Translations under genes and position numbers: made by a program
Notes under the pieces: generated by a model
Told to the model about the DNA's origin: nothing
What the model saw: only the letters and a program-made list of their open reading frames with translations
Database searches by the model: none
Source: Hymenobacter glacialis
GTDB taxonomy: Bacteria > Bacteroidota > Bacteroidia > Cytophagales > Hymenobacteraceae
Assembly (NCBI RefSeq): GCF_001816165.1
Contig: NZ_MDZC01000023.1
Location: forward strand, 32,428-96,427
Reading direction: 5' to 3'
DNA: 64,000 nt
Shown: in pieces, positions 44,094-53,308 of the stretch
Position numbering within the stretch: position 1 is the stretch's first letter
Layout: every line of letters begins with the position of its first letter

Positions 44094-46409
44094 CTACTCC
44101 AGAGCCCGGCCACGGAAGAGGATAAAGCCCAGGTGCCCATAGACGCCGAATCGTTCGAACGGGTCGTCATAGTAGCGGGCATGCACGGCCAGCGGCCCCA
44201 CCGGCGTATCAAACACCACGCCCGTGCTGGCCGTGATGCGAGGCCGGTCCAGGCCCGACTGGCGCACGGGAATCTGCAAGTTCCCCTGCTTTAGGGGTTG
44301 TGCGTTCACGTGCACGTACGCTTCGGTGCGCCATTCCAACTTTTTGAGGAAGGGCTGGGAGTAGCGCAGGCCCGCAGCCCCGTAGCGGCCCGACCGGTAG
44401 CTGTCGAGGAACAAGGTGCGCGAGTCGGGAAGAGGGGCAAACACCGGGGCAATGGTTTGTGAGGCGCGGTAAGTGGAAAAGGCAGGCAGGCTGCTCACGG
44501 TCAGCTCCAAAAAGTAGCCCCAGGCGTGGCGCTCGGTCTTGAAGGAGAAGTACCGCTCGGCCGTGGCCCGGAACTGCGCCCACTCGTAAGTTTTGGTGTT
44601 GCCAATCTGTTCGGCGGTGGAGCCGGGCGAGTACTTCGCCGAGCCAGTCACCCCGCGCACGGTGTACACGTAGCGGTGCCCGCTGGTAGCGTACTGCTTG
44701 CGGTTGAGCGTGTTGCGCGCCAGGCGCAGCGCTGCCGTGCCGCCCCGAAACACCGTGGCGTCCAGCACGTCGGCCGAGTTGATTTCTTTGGAATTGGTGT
44801 ACTCGTCTTTGGTCACGAAAGCACCGGCGTCGAGCAGCAGGCGGCTGCGGTAGTTGGGGCTAATGCCGAACTGCGCGCCCAGCTTGGTGTCCTGCTGCCG
44901 CACCTGGGTGTTGATGACATCGCGTCCCAGCACGCCGCCCGTGTTTTGAAAGTCCCACTGGTTATAAATCACCTCGGGTTCGATGAAAAACGGCAGCTTG
45001 GACGGCACGTTGATGCGGAACGAACCGTGCGCGCCGTTGTAGAAGCGTCCCAGACTTACGTCGACCGAGGCCGTGTAGAGCAGCTTGCGCAGGTAGCGAT
45101 ACTCCAACCCGAAGTAGAGGTTGTCGATGGGCCGGTTGCTGAGCACGAATCCCACCTCGGTGCTCACGTTGTTGTTGCGCTGCGCATCCACGCTGAAAAT
45201 GTAGCCCTTGCGGGCCTGGTCATAGCGAATGCGTGGGTAGATGTTCTTAAAGAAGTCGTCCGAAGCCAAGCGGTAGTAGCCTTCCTCGATGTCGTCGAGT
45301 GAATAGTCGCGGCCCGAACGCCGGAAAAACCGCGCCGCGTACTCGTTTTGGTCGGGCCGCAGTCCGTTTACATTCACTTCAATAAAGCGGGGCTTGGGAG
45401 CCAGCGCCTGGAAAGCCAGGCGGCGCTTTTGTAGGTCCACCGAGTCCACGCGCCGGCCAATGCGCCTTTTTATCTCCTCCATGCTGCGGAACGCAGCCGT
45501 GTCGCCCTGGGCAATGATTTCCTTCACCCGCTCGAAGTCGCCCACGCCCAGGCCCTCCAAATTGGGCTGAATGTAAACGCCGTTGCGGCCCAGACTGCTT
45601 GTGTCGGCCACGCTGGTTCCCAGGAAAGCCACGGTGCTGCCCAGCAGGGCGTCGTCGTTTTTGGGGTATTTCTTGAACGCCACGTCGCCCACGTTCACCC
45701 CGATGATGATGTCCGGGGCGAAGGTTTTCTTCATCGTCTTGGTGGGGAAGTTGTCGTACACCGCCCCGTCGTAGTAGTACTTGCCGTCGAGGTTGCGGAT
45801 GGGCCGGAACGCCAATGGAAACGCCATGGAATTGCGAATGGCATCGGCGAGCGACCCCTTCTTTTGCTCTACCAGCTGCCGCGTAAACACCTCGGATGCC
45901 ATGCAGCGAAAGGGCACAAACAGCTGGTTGAAGTCGTAGTTGCTGCTGGCCGAGGCCGGCGCCAGCAGGCGGGCCAGGGCCAGGTTCAGGTTCAGGTCGT
46001 TCACCAGGTTGGTGCTCACGCGGGCCTGAAACGTGGAGTCGATGGCAATGCCCAGGCGCAGCGCCGAGGGCGAGGGTTCCGAGGTGAGGAAATTGTACGT
46101 TTTGCTTTCCAGCGGCTTGCCCGACGTCCAGTTCTGGAACTCGGGGCTGAGCACAATCTGCTCAATTTCGTCGGGCGAGTACCCGGCCGCGTACATGCCG
46201 CCAATTACGGCGCCCATGCTGGTACCCACAATGTAGTCGATGGGAATACGGTTCTTTTCGAGCTGGCGCAGCACGCCCACGTGCGCCAGTCCTTTGGCCC
46301 CGCCGCCGCTAAGCACCAGGCCCACTTTCTGGGCATGTGCGGGAAGTAGTGTTGAAATCACCAGCAGCAAAGCCACCAGTCCTGAGGGAAAAAATTGGGT
46401 CATAAACAC
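44094..46409 (-). CDS. Patatin-like phospholipase fused to an Omp85-type barrel (PlpD-like)
   Basis: A 771-residue exported protein with the layout of type Vd autotransporters. A signal peptide (about 1-26) is followed by a patatin domain: oxyanion loop GGGAKG (35-40), nucleophile Ser64 in GTSMG, and Asp214 of the dyad in DGAVYDN. A POTRA-like segment near 350-420 (FIEVNVNGLRPDQNEYAARF) leads into a C-terminal beta-barrel, ending in the strand GHLGFILFRGRALE. It should hydrolyse phospholipids outside or in the periplasm while anchored in the outer membrane. Length and domain order agree with Bacteroidota homologues. The start is the first Met (or Met3, MTQFF). No terminator is obvious on its 3' side because the aquaporin converges on it. 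Confidence 0.92.
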   Translation of the reverse strand: MFMTQFFPSGLVALLLVISTLLPAHAQKVGLVLSGGGAKGLAHVGVLRQLEKNRIPIDYIVGTSMGAVIGGMYAAGYSPDEIEQIVLSPEFQNWTSGKPLESKTYNFLTSEPSPSALRLGIAIDSTFQARVSTNLVNDLNLNLALARLLAPASASSNYDFNQLFVPFRCMASEVFTRQLVEQKKGSLADAIRNSMAFPLAFRPIRNLDGKYYYDGAVYDNFPTKTMKKTFAPDIIIGVNVGDVAFKKYPKNDDALLGSTVAFLGTSVADTSSLGRNGVYIQPNLEGLGVGDFERVKEIIAQGDTAAFRSMEEIKRRIGRRVDSVDLQKRRLAFQALAPKPRFIEVNVNGLRPDQNEYAARFFRRSGRDYSLDDIEEGYYRLASDDFFKNIYPRIRYDQARKGYIFSVDAQRNNNVSTEVGFVLSNRPIDNLYFGLEYRYLRKLLYTASVDVSLGRFYNGAHGSFRINVPSKLPFFIEPEVIYNQWDFQNTGGVLGRDVINTQVRQQDTKLGAQFGISPNYRSRLLLDAGAFVTKDEYTNSKEINSADVLDATVFRGGTAALRLARNTLNRKQYATSGHRYVYTVRGVTGSAKYSPGSTAEQIGNTKTYEWAQFRATAERYFSFKTERHAWGYFLELTVSSLPAFSTYRASQTIAPVFAPLPDSRTLFLDSYRSGRYGAAGLRYSQPFLKKLEWRTEAYVHVNAQPLKQGNLQIPVRQSGLDRPRITASTGVVFDTPVGPLAVHARYYDDPFERFGVYGHLGFILFRGRALE

Positions 46410-46743
46410 AAAAAAATGACCGTCTGTCGCAACGGCTGGTTCCGCTGGTACGCCGCAGCGGCTGGTCGGGTTGTAAGTTAGCTGTGTAGATTGATAGTGT
46501 ATTGTTATCTAACTAATTGCAGATGCTGTGCCTGTCCGAAAAGCAGGGCTGTTGCCTTTGAATAATAGCGGCATCTTTCGGGCCCACAACCCGGTCTGCG
46601 CGTGCTGCAGTGCCTTAAGCTTTCCCGCTGCCCAAGCGCCCACCGGGCCTCGCCGCTGCTTCTCGTAGAAAGCCAAAATACTGCCCTTCAGGTTTGGCCG
46701 CGTAGGGGTAGTATGCTTGTCCTAGAAAAAACCGGGTGCTGGC
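46410..46743. other. Intergenic region between the patatin and phospholipase C-like genes
   Basis: 334 bases. Only short, weak inverted repeats, no T-run hairpin and no supported ORF. It must contain the patatin promoter, but I cannot place it with confidence. Confidence 0.4.
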
Positions 46744-47724
46744 CTACTCGTCGTGGCCGGGCGCGGTGGTCACGGGCGTGGCAGCAGTTTCCTTGGCTTC
46801 GCGGTCCAGGCGTTGTTTCTCCGTTTCGGAAGGGGTGCGGGGCATCTTGCTCAAATCGGGCGAGCCGCCGTCTACCCAGCACGTATACCAGAAGTTGCCG
46901 ATGAGGGCCGCAGCGTAGCGCATCTGGCGCTCTACCTGCCCATTAAGGCGGGCGTGGTAGGCGCGGCTGAACTCGCGCGAGTACGTCCGAATGGTTTGGG
47001 TGCCGCGCTGCTCGTAGCCGAATTTCTGGTCCTGGGCGTACTGCGCCGTCAGCTCCCTCTCAAAGCGCAGCACCGAATCCACGGCGGCGTGCGACCGGAT
47101 GACCGCGCCCCAGATGGCGTCGCTTGGGTTGTCGAGGTACTTGGCCTTGCCGCTGAATAAGTCGTAGTCGCTGCTCAGCAGCTCGGGCAGGCGCGACTCC
47201 CACAGGCCGTGAATGCCGCGCTGGTTGGTGAACTGGCCGTTGTAGTTCCTGGTGGTGTGCAGCGGCACGCAGGCATCGGCAATGTAGTGGCCCATGTCGG
47301 CCGAGAGGCGCAGGATGCGGTCGGTGTCGCGGGCCGTGAAGGCGGCCGTGAGCTGGTTTTTCATCGCCACCACGTTCCACGGCACTGTGCCGTGCTGCAG
47401 CAGCGAGTCCTCGGTGTAGCGGGCTATGGCGTCGGCGTACCGGCGGGGCATCTTGTACCCGGCGCTGTCGCCGTAGCGGTCCACGTCCAGGAAGTGCTTG
47501 GGTGCCTCGCCGGGCACCACCGTGCGCCTGGAGTCGGGGCGGGTGGCGTTGGCCGTTATGTAATCAATGTTGGCCTTGTAGAAGCCCACCATGCCCGGCG
47601 GCAACGTGTACACGGCCAGCCGGTTTAGCAGCCGGTGCCCAAAAAAGCCCCAGGCCTGCGCCTGGCGAGTGGTAACAAACAGGAGAAAAAGCCCCAGCAG
47701 TAGCAGCGACAAAGCTCTCTTCAT
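46744..47724 (-). CDS. Zinc-dependent phospholipase C / S1-P1 nuclease-fold protein
   Basis: A 326-residue secreted protein. The signal peptide cuts before Trp25 (QAQA|WGFFGH), which is telling because in this fold the mature N-terminal Trp binds zinc. Remaining ligands are visible in order: His30, His77 and Asp80 (KHFLDVD), His146 and Asp150 (GHYIADACVPLH), His156, His172 and Glu176 (GIHGLWES). Such proteins cleave phospholipids or single-stranded nucleic acids; the sequence alone cannot say which. The C-terminal about 45 residues are charged and Thr-rich. The gene is monocistronic and divergent from the T9SS fragment at 47948. Confidence 0.88.
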   Translation of the reverse strand: MKRALSLLLLGLFLLFVTTRQAQAWGFFGHRLLNRLAVYTLPPGMVGFYKANIDYITANATRPDSRRTVVPGEAPKHFLDVDRYGDSAGYKMPRRYADAIARYTEDSLLQHGTVPWNVVAMKNQLTAAFTARDTDRILRLSADMGHYIADACVPLHTTRNYNGQFTNQRGIHGLWESRLPELLSSDYDLFSGKAKYLDNPSDAIWGAVIRSHAAVDSVLRFERELTAQYAQDQKFGYEQRGTQTIRTYSREFSRAYHARLNGQVERQMRYAAALIGNFWYTCWVDGGSPDLSKMPRTPSETEKQRLDREAKETAATPVTTAPGHDE

Positions 47725-47835
47725 ACTAAAATAGGGTATTCGGTCAGCGAAATCCCCAACAATCTACCGCCAGGAATCGGGTTTCTGGCTTTCTTTTAAA
47801 TAAAACGCCCCCGACTCGTAGCCTTGTTCTTAGCC

Positions 47836-47878
47836 AAAACGCAAAAAGCGCTGACCGTCGGTCAGCGTTTTTGCGTTT
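47836..47878. terminator. Orphan terminator-like hairpin
   Basis: A very strong hairpin: AACGCAAAAAGCGCTGACC pairs with GGTCAGCGTTTTTGCGTT (one bulged C), loop GTC. No gene ends just before it on either strand. It overlaps the open frame leading into the T9SS protein downstream. Confidence 0.7.
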
Positions 47879-47947
47879 GTACCACTTGCAATTACCGAGG
47901 CAATTCGATTTACGGCGGGGTTACTAAACACCACTTCCGCAAACCCA

Positions 47948-49096
47948 TTGAGCGTGCTGGTAAGCACTAGAATGATACCAGCTGCTAGCTTTACGAATAA
48001 CACACCGGGGCTTACGAATACAAGTTTCGTTAACGGGCCCATTACCCGGATTACTTCCGCCGCTACTGGCAATGTGCCTTTTGTGACGTCAAATGGTACC
48101 GGCTTGTTTTTTCCTATCGGCACGCCTGGCGCTTATCGCCCCGTCACCCTTGCGCTATCCCAAACCACGGCTACGGCTACTACCTATACTGCCCAGGTAA
48201 TTCTAGGACCAGCGCCGGCCCAGATGTTCCCCGCATCTAGCGCTACCAGTATCAAACGAGTTTCGAGCATCCGCCATTACCCTATCAGCACGAACGGAGC
48301 CTCGGCATTCACCACAGGTAGAATTACAATTTATTATGGATTGGATGACCAAGTGGATGCTCCATCCAAGCTGCGCGTAGCCAAAAGCCAAGCAAGTGGC
48401 ATTTGGGCTAATCTGGGCACCGCTGGCACCGTACCAGCTGACGGGACAACGTTTATCTCAAGCGAGATTACTTCAAGCACCTCGCAAAGTGCTAGTATCG
48501 CTCCCGATGCACCTTTTACTACGCTAGGCAACTTTACCCTGGCCTCTACCGAGGCTACTAGCACTGCCGGCAACAACCCCTTGCCTGTGGCGCTGGCCCG
48601 CTTTGCCGCCGCGCTTACGCCGGCTGGCGTGCACATGACCTGGGCCACGGCCACGGAGAAAAACAACGACCGGTTTGAGGTGCAGCGCAGCGCCGACGGC
48701 CAGTCCTTTCAAACCATTGGCACCGTGAAGGGTAACGGCAACAGCAGCAGCCTGCGCGAGTACGCCTTCGTGGACGGACGGCCGTTTGCCGGGCAGTCCT
48801 ACTACCGCCTGCGCCAGGTGGACAGCGATGGCACCAGCGCCTTCTCGCCCGTGGCGGCGGTGCACGCCCGCGCCGCCGGGGCGGCATTCCCCAACCCGAC
48901 CGCCGACGCTGTGCTGCTGCCGGCCACGCTGGGTCCGGCGCACTACCGCGTGCTCAACGCCGTGGGCCAGACTTTGCTCAGCGGCAAGGCCACCGGCAAC
49001 GACCGCCTGGACCTGACCACGCTCCGCAAGGGCGTGTACTTCCTGGAACTAACCGACGCTGCCGGCCGCACCACCCAGCGCCTGGTGCGCGAGTAG
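47948..49096 (+). CDS. T9SS type A sorting-domain protein lacking its N-terminus
   Basis: A frame of 382 codons from a TTG at 47948. The coding look reaches back to about 47880 (LLNTTSANPLSVLVSTR), but there is no ATG and no signal peptide. The first 200 residues are a beta-domain seen at the C-terminal side of many large Bacteroidota exported proteins (SFVNGPITRITSA, FFPIGTPGAYRPVTLAL). Then comes a PVALARFAAALT module, almost the same as in the giant protein (PVELAAFTAT, EKNNxxFxVxRS, YYRLxQVDxDGT). The T9SS sorting domain follows (AAFPNPTADA, ending TQRLVRE). Without a signal peptide it cannot reach the T9SS, so it is probably the remaining 3' part of a longer gene. GC rises sharply from about 48570. 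Confidence 0.7.
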   Translation: MSVLVSTRMIPAASFTNNTPGLTNTSFVNGPITRITSAATGNVPFVTSNGTGLFFPIGTPGAYRPVTLALSQTTATATTYTAQVILGPAPAQMFPASSATSIKRVSSIRHYPISTNGASAFTTGRITIYYGLDDQVDAPSKLRVAKSQASGIWANLGTAGTVPADGTTFISSEITSSTSQSASIAPDAPFTTLGNFTLASTEATSTAGNNPLPVALARFAAALTPAGVHMTWATATEKNNDRFEVQRSADGQSFQTIGTVKGNGNSSSLREYAFVDGRPFAGQSYYRLRQVDSDGTSAFSPVAAVHARAAGAAFPNPTADAVLLPATLGPAHYRVLNAVGQTLLSGKATGNDRLDLTTLRKGVYFLELTDAAGRTTQRLVRE

Positions 49097-49117
49097 CCGT
49101 TAGCCCAAACGCTTCAG

Positions 49118-49155
49118 AAGCCCGGCGCCCTGCCAAGGACGCCGGGCTTTTTTTG
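49118..49155 (+). terminator. Terminator after the T9SS fragment
   Basis: AGCCCGGCG pairs with CGCCGGGCT, followed by seven T, 22 bases past the stop. Confidence 0.85.
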
Positions 49156-49276
49156 TTCCTTCCCTCCTGCCCCGGAGCGCGGCCCGCACGAGGCAGAAAA
49201 AGGGCCTTGCAGCTACCCCGGGAATTTCACGTTCTTTGACCCCACGGTTTTCTTTACTCCTGCTTCAATCCCATTC

Positions 49277-51094
49277 ATGAAAAGACTTGTCCTCGCCGGC
49301 CTTGTGGCCGCGGCACTCACCACGGCCTGCAACCAGACCAAAACCACCGAAACGGCCACCACCGACGCGGCGGGCGCTGGCTCCGCAGCCGATTCCACCA
49401 GCGGCCTCAACGGCCTGTTTGGCAGCTTCTGGGAAACGCAGTCGCGACTCGACCCGCTGGCCGCCACCGCCCAGGGCGACAACCGCTACAACAACCGCCT
49501 GCCAAACGACCAGACCCGCGCCTTCCGCGATTCGCTGCGCACGTTTTACGGCGATTACCTGGCCCGGCTGGGCAAGTTTGACCGGACGCAGCTGAGCGAC
49601 AACGACAAAATCAGCTACGACATCTTTAAGTACGAGATGGAGCAGCGCCTGGCCGGGCTCAAGCTCAACACCTGGATGATACCGACCCAGCAGTTCTGGG
49701 GCCTGCCCATCACCATGGGCCAGTACGGCTCGGGCGAGGGCGTGCAGCCCTTCAAAACGGTGCAGGACTACGACAACTGGCTGGGCCGCGTGCGCAGCTT
49801 CACGGTGTGGACCGACTCGGCCATTGCCAACTTCCGGCAGGGCATGCAGGCCGGCGTGGTGCTGCCCCGCGCCCTGGTGGTGAAGATGCTGCCCCAGATG
49901 CGCGGCAAAGACATTGCCGTGACCGACCCCACCAAGAGCCTGTTCTACGGCCCCATCACGCGGATGCCCAAGGACTTTTCGGACGCCGACAAAACCCGAC
50001 TGACTGCGGCCTACAAGCAGGCCATCAGCACGGGACTAGTGCCGGCATATAAGAAGATGGGCGACTTCCTGGAGAAGGAGTACCTGCCCAAGGCCCGCGC
50101 CACCAGCGGCATCACGGGCGTGCCCGGCGGCGCCGAGCTCTACAAATACTACGTGGGCTACTGGACCACCACCACCAAAACGCCCGCCGAAATCTACCAG
50201 ACCGGCCTGGCCGAAGTGGCCCGGATTCGGGGCGAGATGGAGCGCGTGAAAAACGAGACCGGTTTCAAGGGCGACCTGAAGGCGTTTTTCAGCTACCTGA
50301 AAACCGACAAGAAATTCATGCCCTACAAGTCGGCAAACGAGGTGCTGGACGCCTTCCGCAATATTCAGAAGACCATCGACCCGAACCTAAAGAAGATGTT
50401 CGGCCGCACGCCCAAAACGCCGTTTGAGATTCGGCAGACGGAGGCGTTCCGCGCGGCTTCGGCCTCGGCCGAGTACAACCAGGGCTCGCCGGACGGCTCG
50501 CGGCCGGGCGTTTTCTACATTCCGATTGTGGACGCCGCCACCTTCAACACCACCTCGGGCATGGAGTCGCTGTTTCTGCACGAGGCCATTCCGGGCCACC
50601 ACTACCAGATTTCGCTGCAGCAGGAAAACAACGACCTGCCCAAGTTCCGGCGCTTTGCCTGGTACGGCGCCATGGGCGAGGGCTGGGCGCTCTATTCCGA
50701 GAGCCTGGGCAAGGAGCTGGGCCTCTACACCGACCCCTACCAGTACATGGGCGCGCTGGGCGACGAAATGCACCGCGCCGTGCGCCTGGTGGTGGACACC
50801 GGCCTGCACTTCCGCAACATGAGCCGCGAGGAAGCCATCAAGTACATGATGGACAACGAGGCCATTTCGGAAGAAGGCGCTGTGGCCGAGATTGAGCGCT
50901 ACATGGCCATTCCCGGTCAGGCCCTGAGCTACAAAACCGGCGCCCTGAAAATTCAGGAGCTGCGCGCCAAGTACGAGAAGCAGCTAGGCAGCAAGTTCTC
51001 GCTCAGCAACTTCCACGACGAGCTGCTGAAAGACGGCGTGATGCCGCTGGCCGTGCTCGAAAAGAAGATGGACGACTGGGCCGCCAAGCAATAG
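49277..51094 (+). CDS. DUF885 family putative metallopeptidase, lipoprotein
   Basis: A 605-residue lipoprotein (LTTACNQT, Cys18). The DUF885 domain fills the rest. Its likely zinc site is HEAIPGHH at 435-442 with a downstream Glu468 in GEGWALYSE, like the gluzincin HExxH plus Glu layout but with three residues between Glu and the second His. Other family marks are QGDNRYNNRLP near the start and TFNTTSGMESLF before the zinc site. DUF885 proteins are mostly uncharacterised and believed to be peptidases. A paralogue follows on the same strand (51317-53128), separated by a terminator and a 65-bp palindrome. The ATG begins the signal peptide. Confidence 0.92.
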   Translation: MKRLVLAGLVAAALTTACNQTKTTETATTDAAGAGSAADSTSGLNGLFGSFWETQSRLDPLAATAQGDNRYNNRLPNDQTRAFRDSLRTFYGDYLARLGKFDRTQLSDNDKISYDIFKYEMEQRLAGLKLNTWMIPTQQFWGLPITMGQYGSGEGVQPFKTVQDYDNWLGRVRSFTVWTDSAIANFRQGMQAGVVLPRALVVKMLPQMRGKDIAVTDPTKSLFYGPITRMPKDFSDADKTRLTAAYKQAISTGLVPAYKKMGDFLEKEYLPKARATSGITGVPGGAELYKYYVGYWTTTTKTPAEIYQTGLAEVARIRGEMERVKNETGFKGDLKAFFSYLKTDKKFMPYKSANEVLDAFRNIQKTIDPNLKKMFGRTPKTPFEIRQTEAFRAASASAEYNQGSPDGSRPGVFYIPIVDAATFNTTSGMESLFLHEAIPGHHYQISLQQENNDLPKFRRFAWYGAMGEGWALYSESLGKELGLYTDPYQYMGALGDEMHRAVRLVVDTGLHFRNMSREEAIKYMMDNEAISEEGAVAEIERYMAIPGQALSYKTGALKIQELRAKYEKQLGSKFSLSNFHDELLKDGVMPLAVLEKKMDDWAAKQ

Positions 51095-51117
51095 CTCCGG
51101 CTCCAGCTGATTGATTG

Positions 51118-51152
51118 AAAAACCCGCACCGTAGGAACACGGTGCGGGTTTT
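51118..51152 (+). terminator. Terminator after the first DUF885 gene
   Basis: AAAACCCGCACCGT pairs with ACGGTGCGGGTTTT, followed by TTT-rich sequence, 24 bases past the stop. Confidence 0.85.
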
Positions 51153-51220
51153 GGTTTTATGGTGACGCTATAGGTGCATACTTGTGACTGCGACGTGGCG
51201 TAGCTTGCTGTTCCATAGCA

Positions 51221-51285
51221 GCGTCAACCTCACCCCCTGCCCCCCCTCTCCTGCGGAGAGGGGGGGCAGGGGGTGAGGTTGACGC
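51221..51285. repeat. 65-bp perfect palindrome
   Basis: Arms of 31 bases (GCGTCAACCTCACCCCCTGC and onward to CCCTCTCC) are exact reverse complements around TGC. C-rich and G-rich halves alternate. It sits 31 bases before the second DUF885 start, so in an mRNA it would lie in the leader. Confidence 0.85.
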
Positions 51286-51316
51286 CAGAATGCTACTCGA
51301 ATACTTATCAAATCCC

Positions 51317-53128
51317 ATGAAAAAAACCACTTCCCTCCTCCTCGTGGCCCTCTGGCTACCAGCGGGCCTAGCCGTGGCGCAGGCCCAGCCCACCAAAAAG
51401 ACAACGCCACCCAAAACTGCCGTCACGGCGTCGGCTCCATTAGCGGCTTTGTTTGATGACTATTGGGAAGCCCGGGGCAAGCTGTTTCCCTTGGGAGCTA
51501 CCAGCCAGGGCGACAACCGCTACAATGACCAGCTGCCCAACGACCAGACCCGCGCCTTCCGGCAGCAACAGCAGCGCTTTTACCAGCAATACCTCACCTC
51601 GTTGCAGAAATTCAACCGGGCACGGCTTTCGGCCGACGACCAGGTGAGCTACGACATTTTTGAGTACGAGATGCAGAGCCGCCTCAACGGCTTGAAGCAG
51701 AACACCTGGATGATGCCGTTTGCGCAGTTCTACAGCCTGCCCAACACCCTCGGGCAGCTGGGGGCGGGCACGGGCGCGCAGCCGTTCAAAACGGTGCAGG
51801 ACTACGACAACTGGCTGGCCCGCGTGAGTAAGTTCCCGGTGTGGGCCGATTCGGCCATAGCCAACTTCCGGCAGGGTATGCGCGCCGCCGTGGTGCTGCC
51901 CCGCGTGCTGGTGCTGAAAACGATACCCCAGCTGCAAGCCCAGGTCACCGCCGACGCTACCCAAAGCCTGTTCTACGGTCCCATCACGCGCATGCCCGCC
52001 AGCTTCTCTGAGGCTGATAAAGCCCGGCTGACCGAGGCCTACAAGCAGGCCATTGGCACGCAGCTGGTGCCCACCTACCGCAAGCTGGCCGAGTTCATGC
52101 AGGCCGAATACCTGCCCCAGGCCCGCACCAGTACCGGCCTGGACGCCGTGCCCGGCGGCGCCGACATGTACCGCTACAACGTGCGCCTGATGACCACCAC
52201 CGACCGCGCCCCGGAGGCCATCTACCAAACCGGCCTGAGCGAGGTAAAGCGCATTCGGGCCGAAATGGAGGCTGTGAAAACCCAGGTGGGTTTTGAAGGC
52301 GACCTCCCGGCCTTCTTCACGTTTTTGAATACTGACCCGCGGTTTACGCCCTACAAGACGCCGGAGGACGTACTCAACGCCTTCCGGATGATTCAGGCCA
52401 AGATTGCGCCCAACCTGCCCAAGCTTTTCGGGCGCACACCCAAGTCGCAGTTCGAAATCCGGCAGACGGAGGCCTTCCGTGCCGCCACGGCCTCGGCCGA
52501 GTACAACCGCGGCACGCCAGACGGCTCGCGACCGGGCATTTTCTACGTGCCCATTCTCGACGCCACCACCTTCAACACCACTTCGGGCATGGAGTCGCTG
52601 TTTGCGCACGAGGCCATTCCCGGGCACCACTACCAGCTGTCGCTGCAGCAGGAAAACACCAGCCTGCCCAAGTTCCGGCGCTTTGCCTCCTACCCGGCCT
52701 TTAGCGAAGGCTGGGCGCTGTACTGCGAAAGCCTGGGCCCCGAACTGGGCCTCTACAACGACCCGTACCAGAAAATCGGCGCCCTGGGCGATGAAATTCA
52801 CCGCGCCATCCGGCTGGTGGTGGATGTGGGCATGCACGCCAAAAACATGAGCCGCGAGGAAGCCATCAAGTACATGATGGCCAACGAGCCCATCTCGGAG
52901 CAGGGCGCCACCGCCGAGATTGAGCGCTACATGGCCATTCCCGGCCAGGCCCTGGCCTACAAAACCGGCGCCCTCAAACTGCGCGAGCTGCGCGCCCGCT
53001 ACGAAAAGCAGCTCGGCACCAGGTTCAGCCTGCGGGCCTTCCACGACGAGGTGCTGGCCGGGGGCTCCATGCCCCTGGCCGTACTGGAACGCAAGCTGGA
53101 CGCTTGGGCGGCGCGGCAGCTTAAGTAG
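51317..53128 (+). CDS. DUF885 family putative metallopeptidase, periplasmic
   Basis: A 603-residue paralogue of the preceding gene, about equally long and alignable throughout (QGDNRYNDQLPNDQTRAFRQ, TFNTTSGMESLF, HEAIPGHHYQ at 431 on, then EGWALYCESLG). It has a Sec signal peptide (MKKTTSLLLVALWLP, cleaved after AVAQA or nearby) and no lipobox Cys, so it should be soluble in the periplasm or outside, whereas its neighbour is membrane-anchored. I start it at the ATG at 51317; the upstream in-frame start (51290) only adds residues encoded between the palindrome and the signal peptide. The pair looks like a tandem duplication followed by a change of location. Confidence 0.92.
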   Translation: MKKTTSLLLVALWLPAGLAVAQAQPTKKTTPPKTAVTASAPLAALFDDYWEARGKLFPLGATSQGDNRYNDQLPNDQTRAFRQQQQRFYQQYLTSLQKFNRARLSADDQVSYDIFEYEMQSRLNGLKQNTWMMPFAQFYSLPNTLGQLGAGTGAQPFKTVQDYDNWLARVSKFPVWADSAIANFRQGMRAAVVLPRVLVLKTIPQLQAQVTADATQSLFYGPITRMPASFSEADKARLTEAYKQAIGTQLVPTYRKLAEFMQAEYLPQARTSTGLDAVPGGADMYRYNVRLMTTTDRAPEAIYQTGLSEVKRIRAEMEAVKTQVGFEGDLPAFFTFLNTDPRFTPYKTPEDVLNAFRMIQAKIAPNLPKLFGRTPKSQFEIRQTEAFRAATASAEYNRGTPDGSRPGIFYVPILDATTFNTTSGMESLFAHEAIPGHHYQLSLQQENTSLPKFRRFASYPAFSEGWALYCESLGPELGLYNDPYQKIGALGDEIHRAIRLVVDVGMHAKNMSREEAIKYMMANEPISEQGATAEIERYMAIPGQALAYKTGALKLRELRARYEKQLGTRFSLRAFHDEVLAGGSMPLAVLERKLDAWAARQLK

Positions 53129-53155
53129 TGACGCAAGAGCAACCGTAGCAAAAAA

Positions 53156-53255
53156 GAACGTCATGCTGAGCGCAGCCGAAGCATCTCTACTCCGCAATAG
53201 TAAAATTGATTACCTGCGCGGTAGAGATGCTTCGGCTGCGCTCAGCATGACGTTC
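53156..53255. repeat. 100-bp palindromic element, AACGTCATGC family
   Basis: Perfect 35-base arms (GAACGTCATGCTGAGCGCAG and onward to CATCTCTAC) around a 30-base centre beginning TCCGCAATAG. The same centre occurs in reverse orientation in the element at 61686-61785. Lies between two convergent genes. Confidence 0.88.
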
Positions 53256-53308
53256 CTTTTCATTACCTGCTACCTCCTTGCTACTTCCCTCTGCCTTCCA
53301 TGCTACTT

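Noticed and set aside
51440..53197. 585-codon open frame on the minus strand
   Set aside because: Antisense to the second DUF885 gene, which has conserved motifs throughout.
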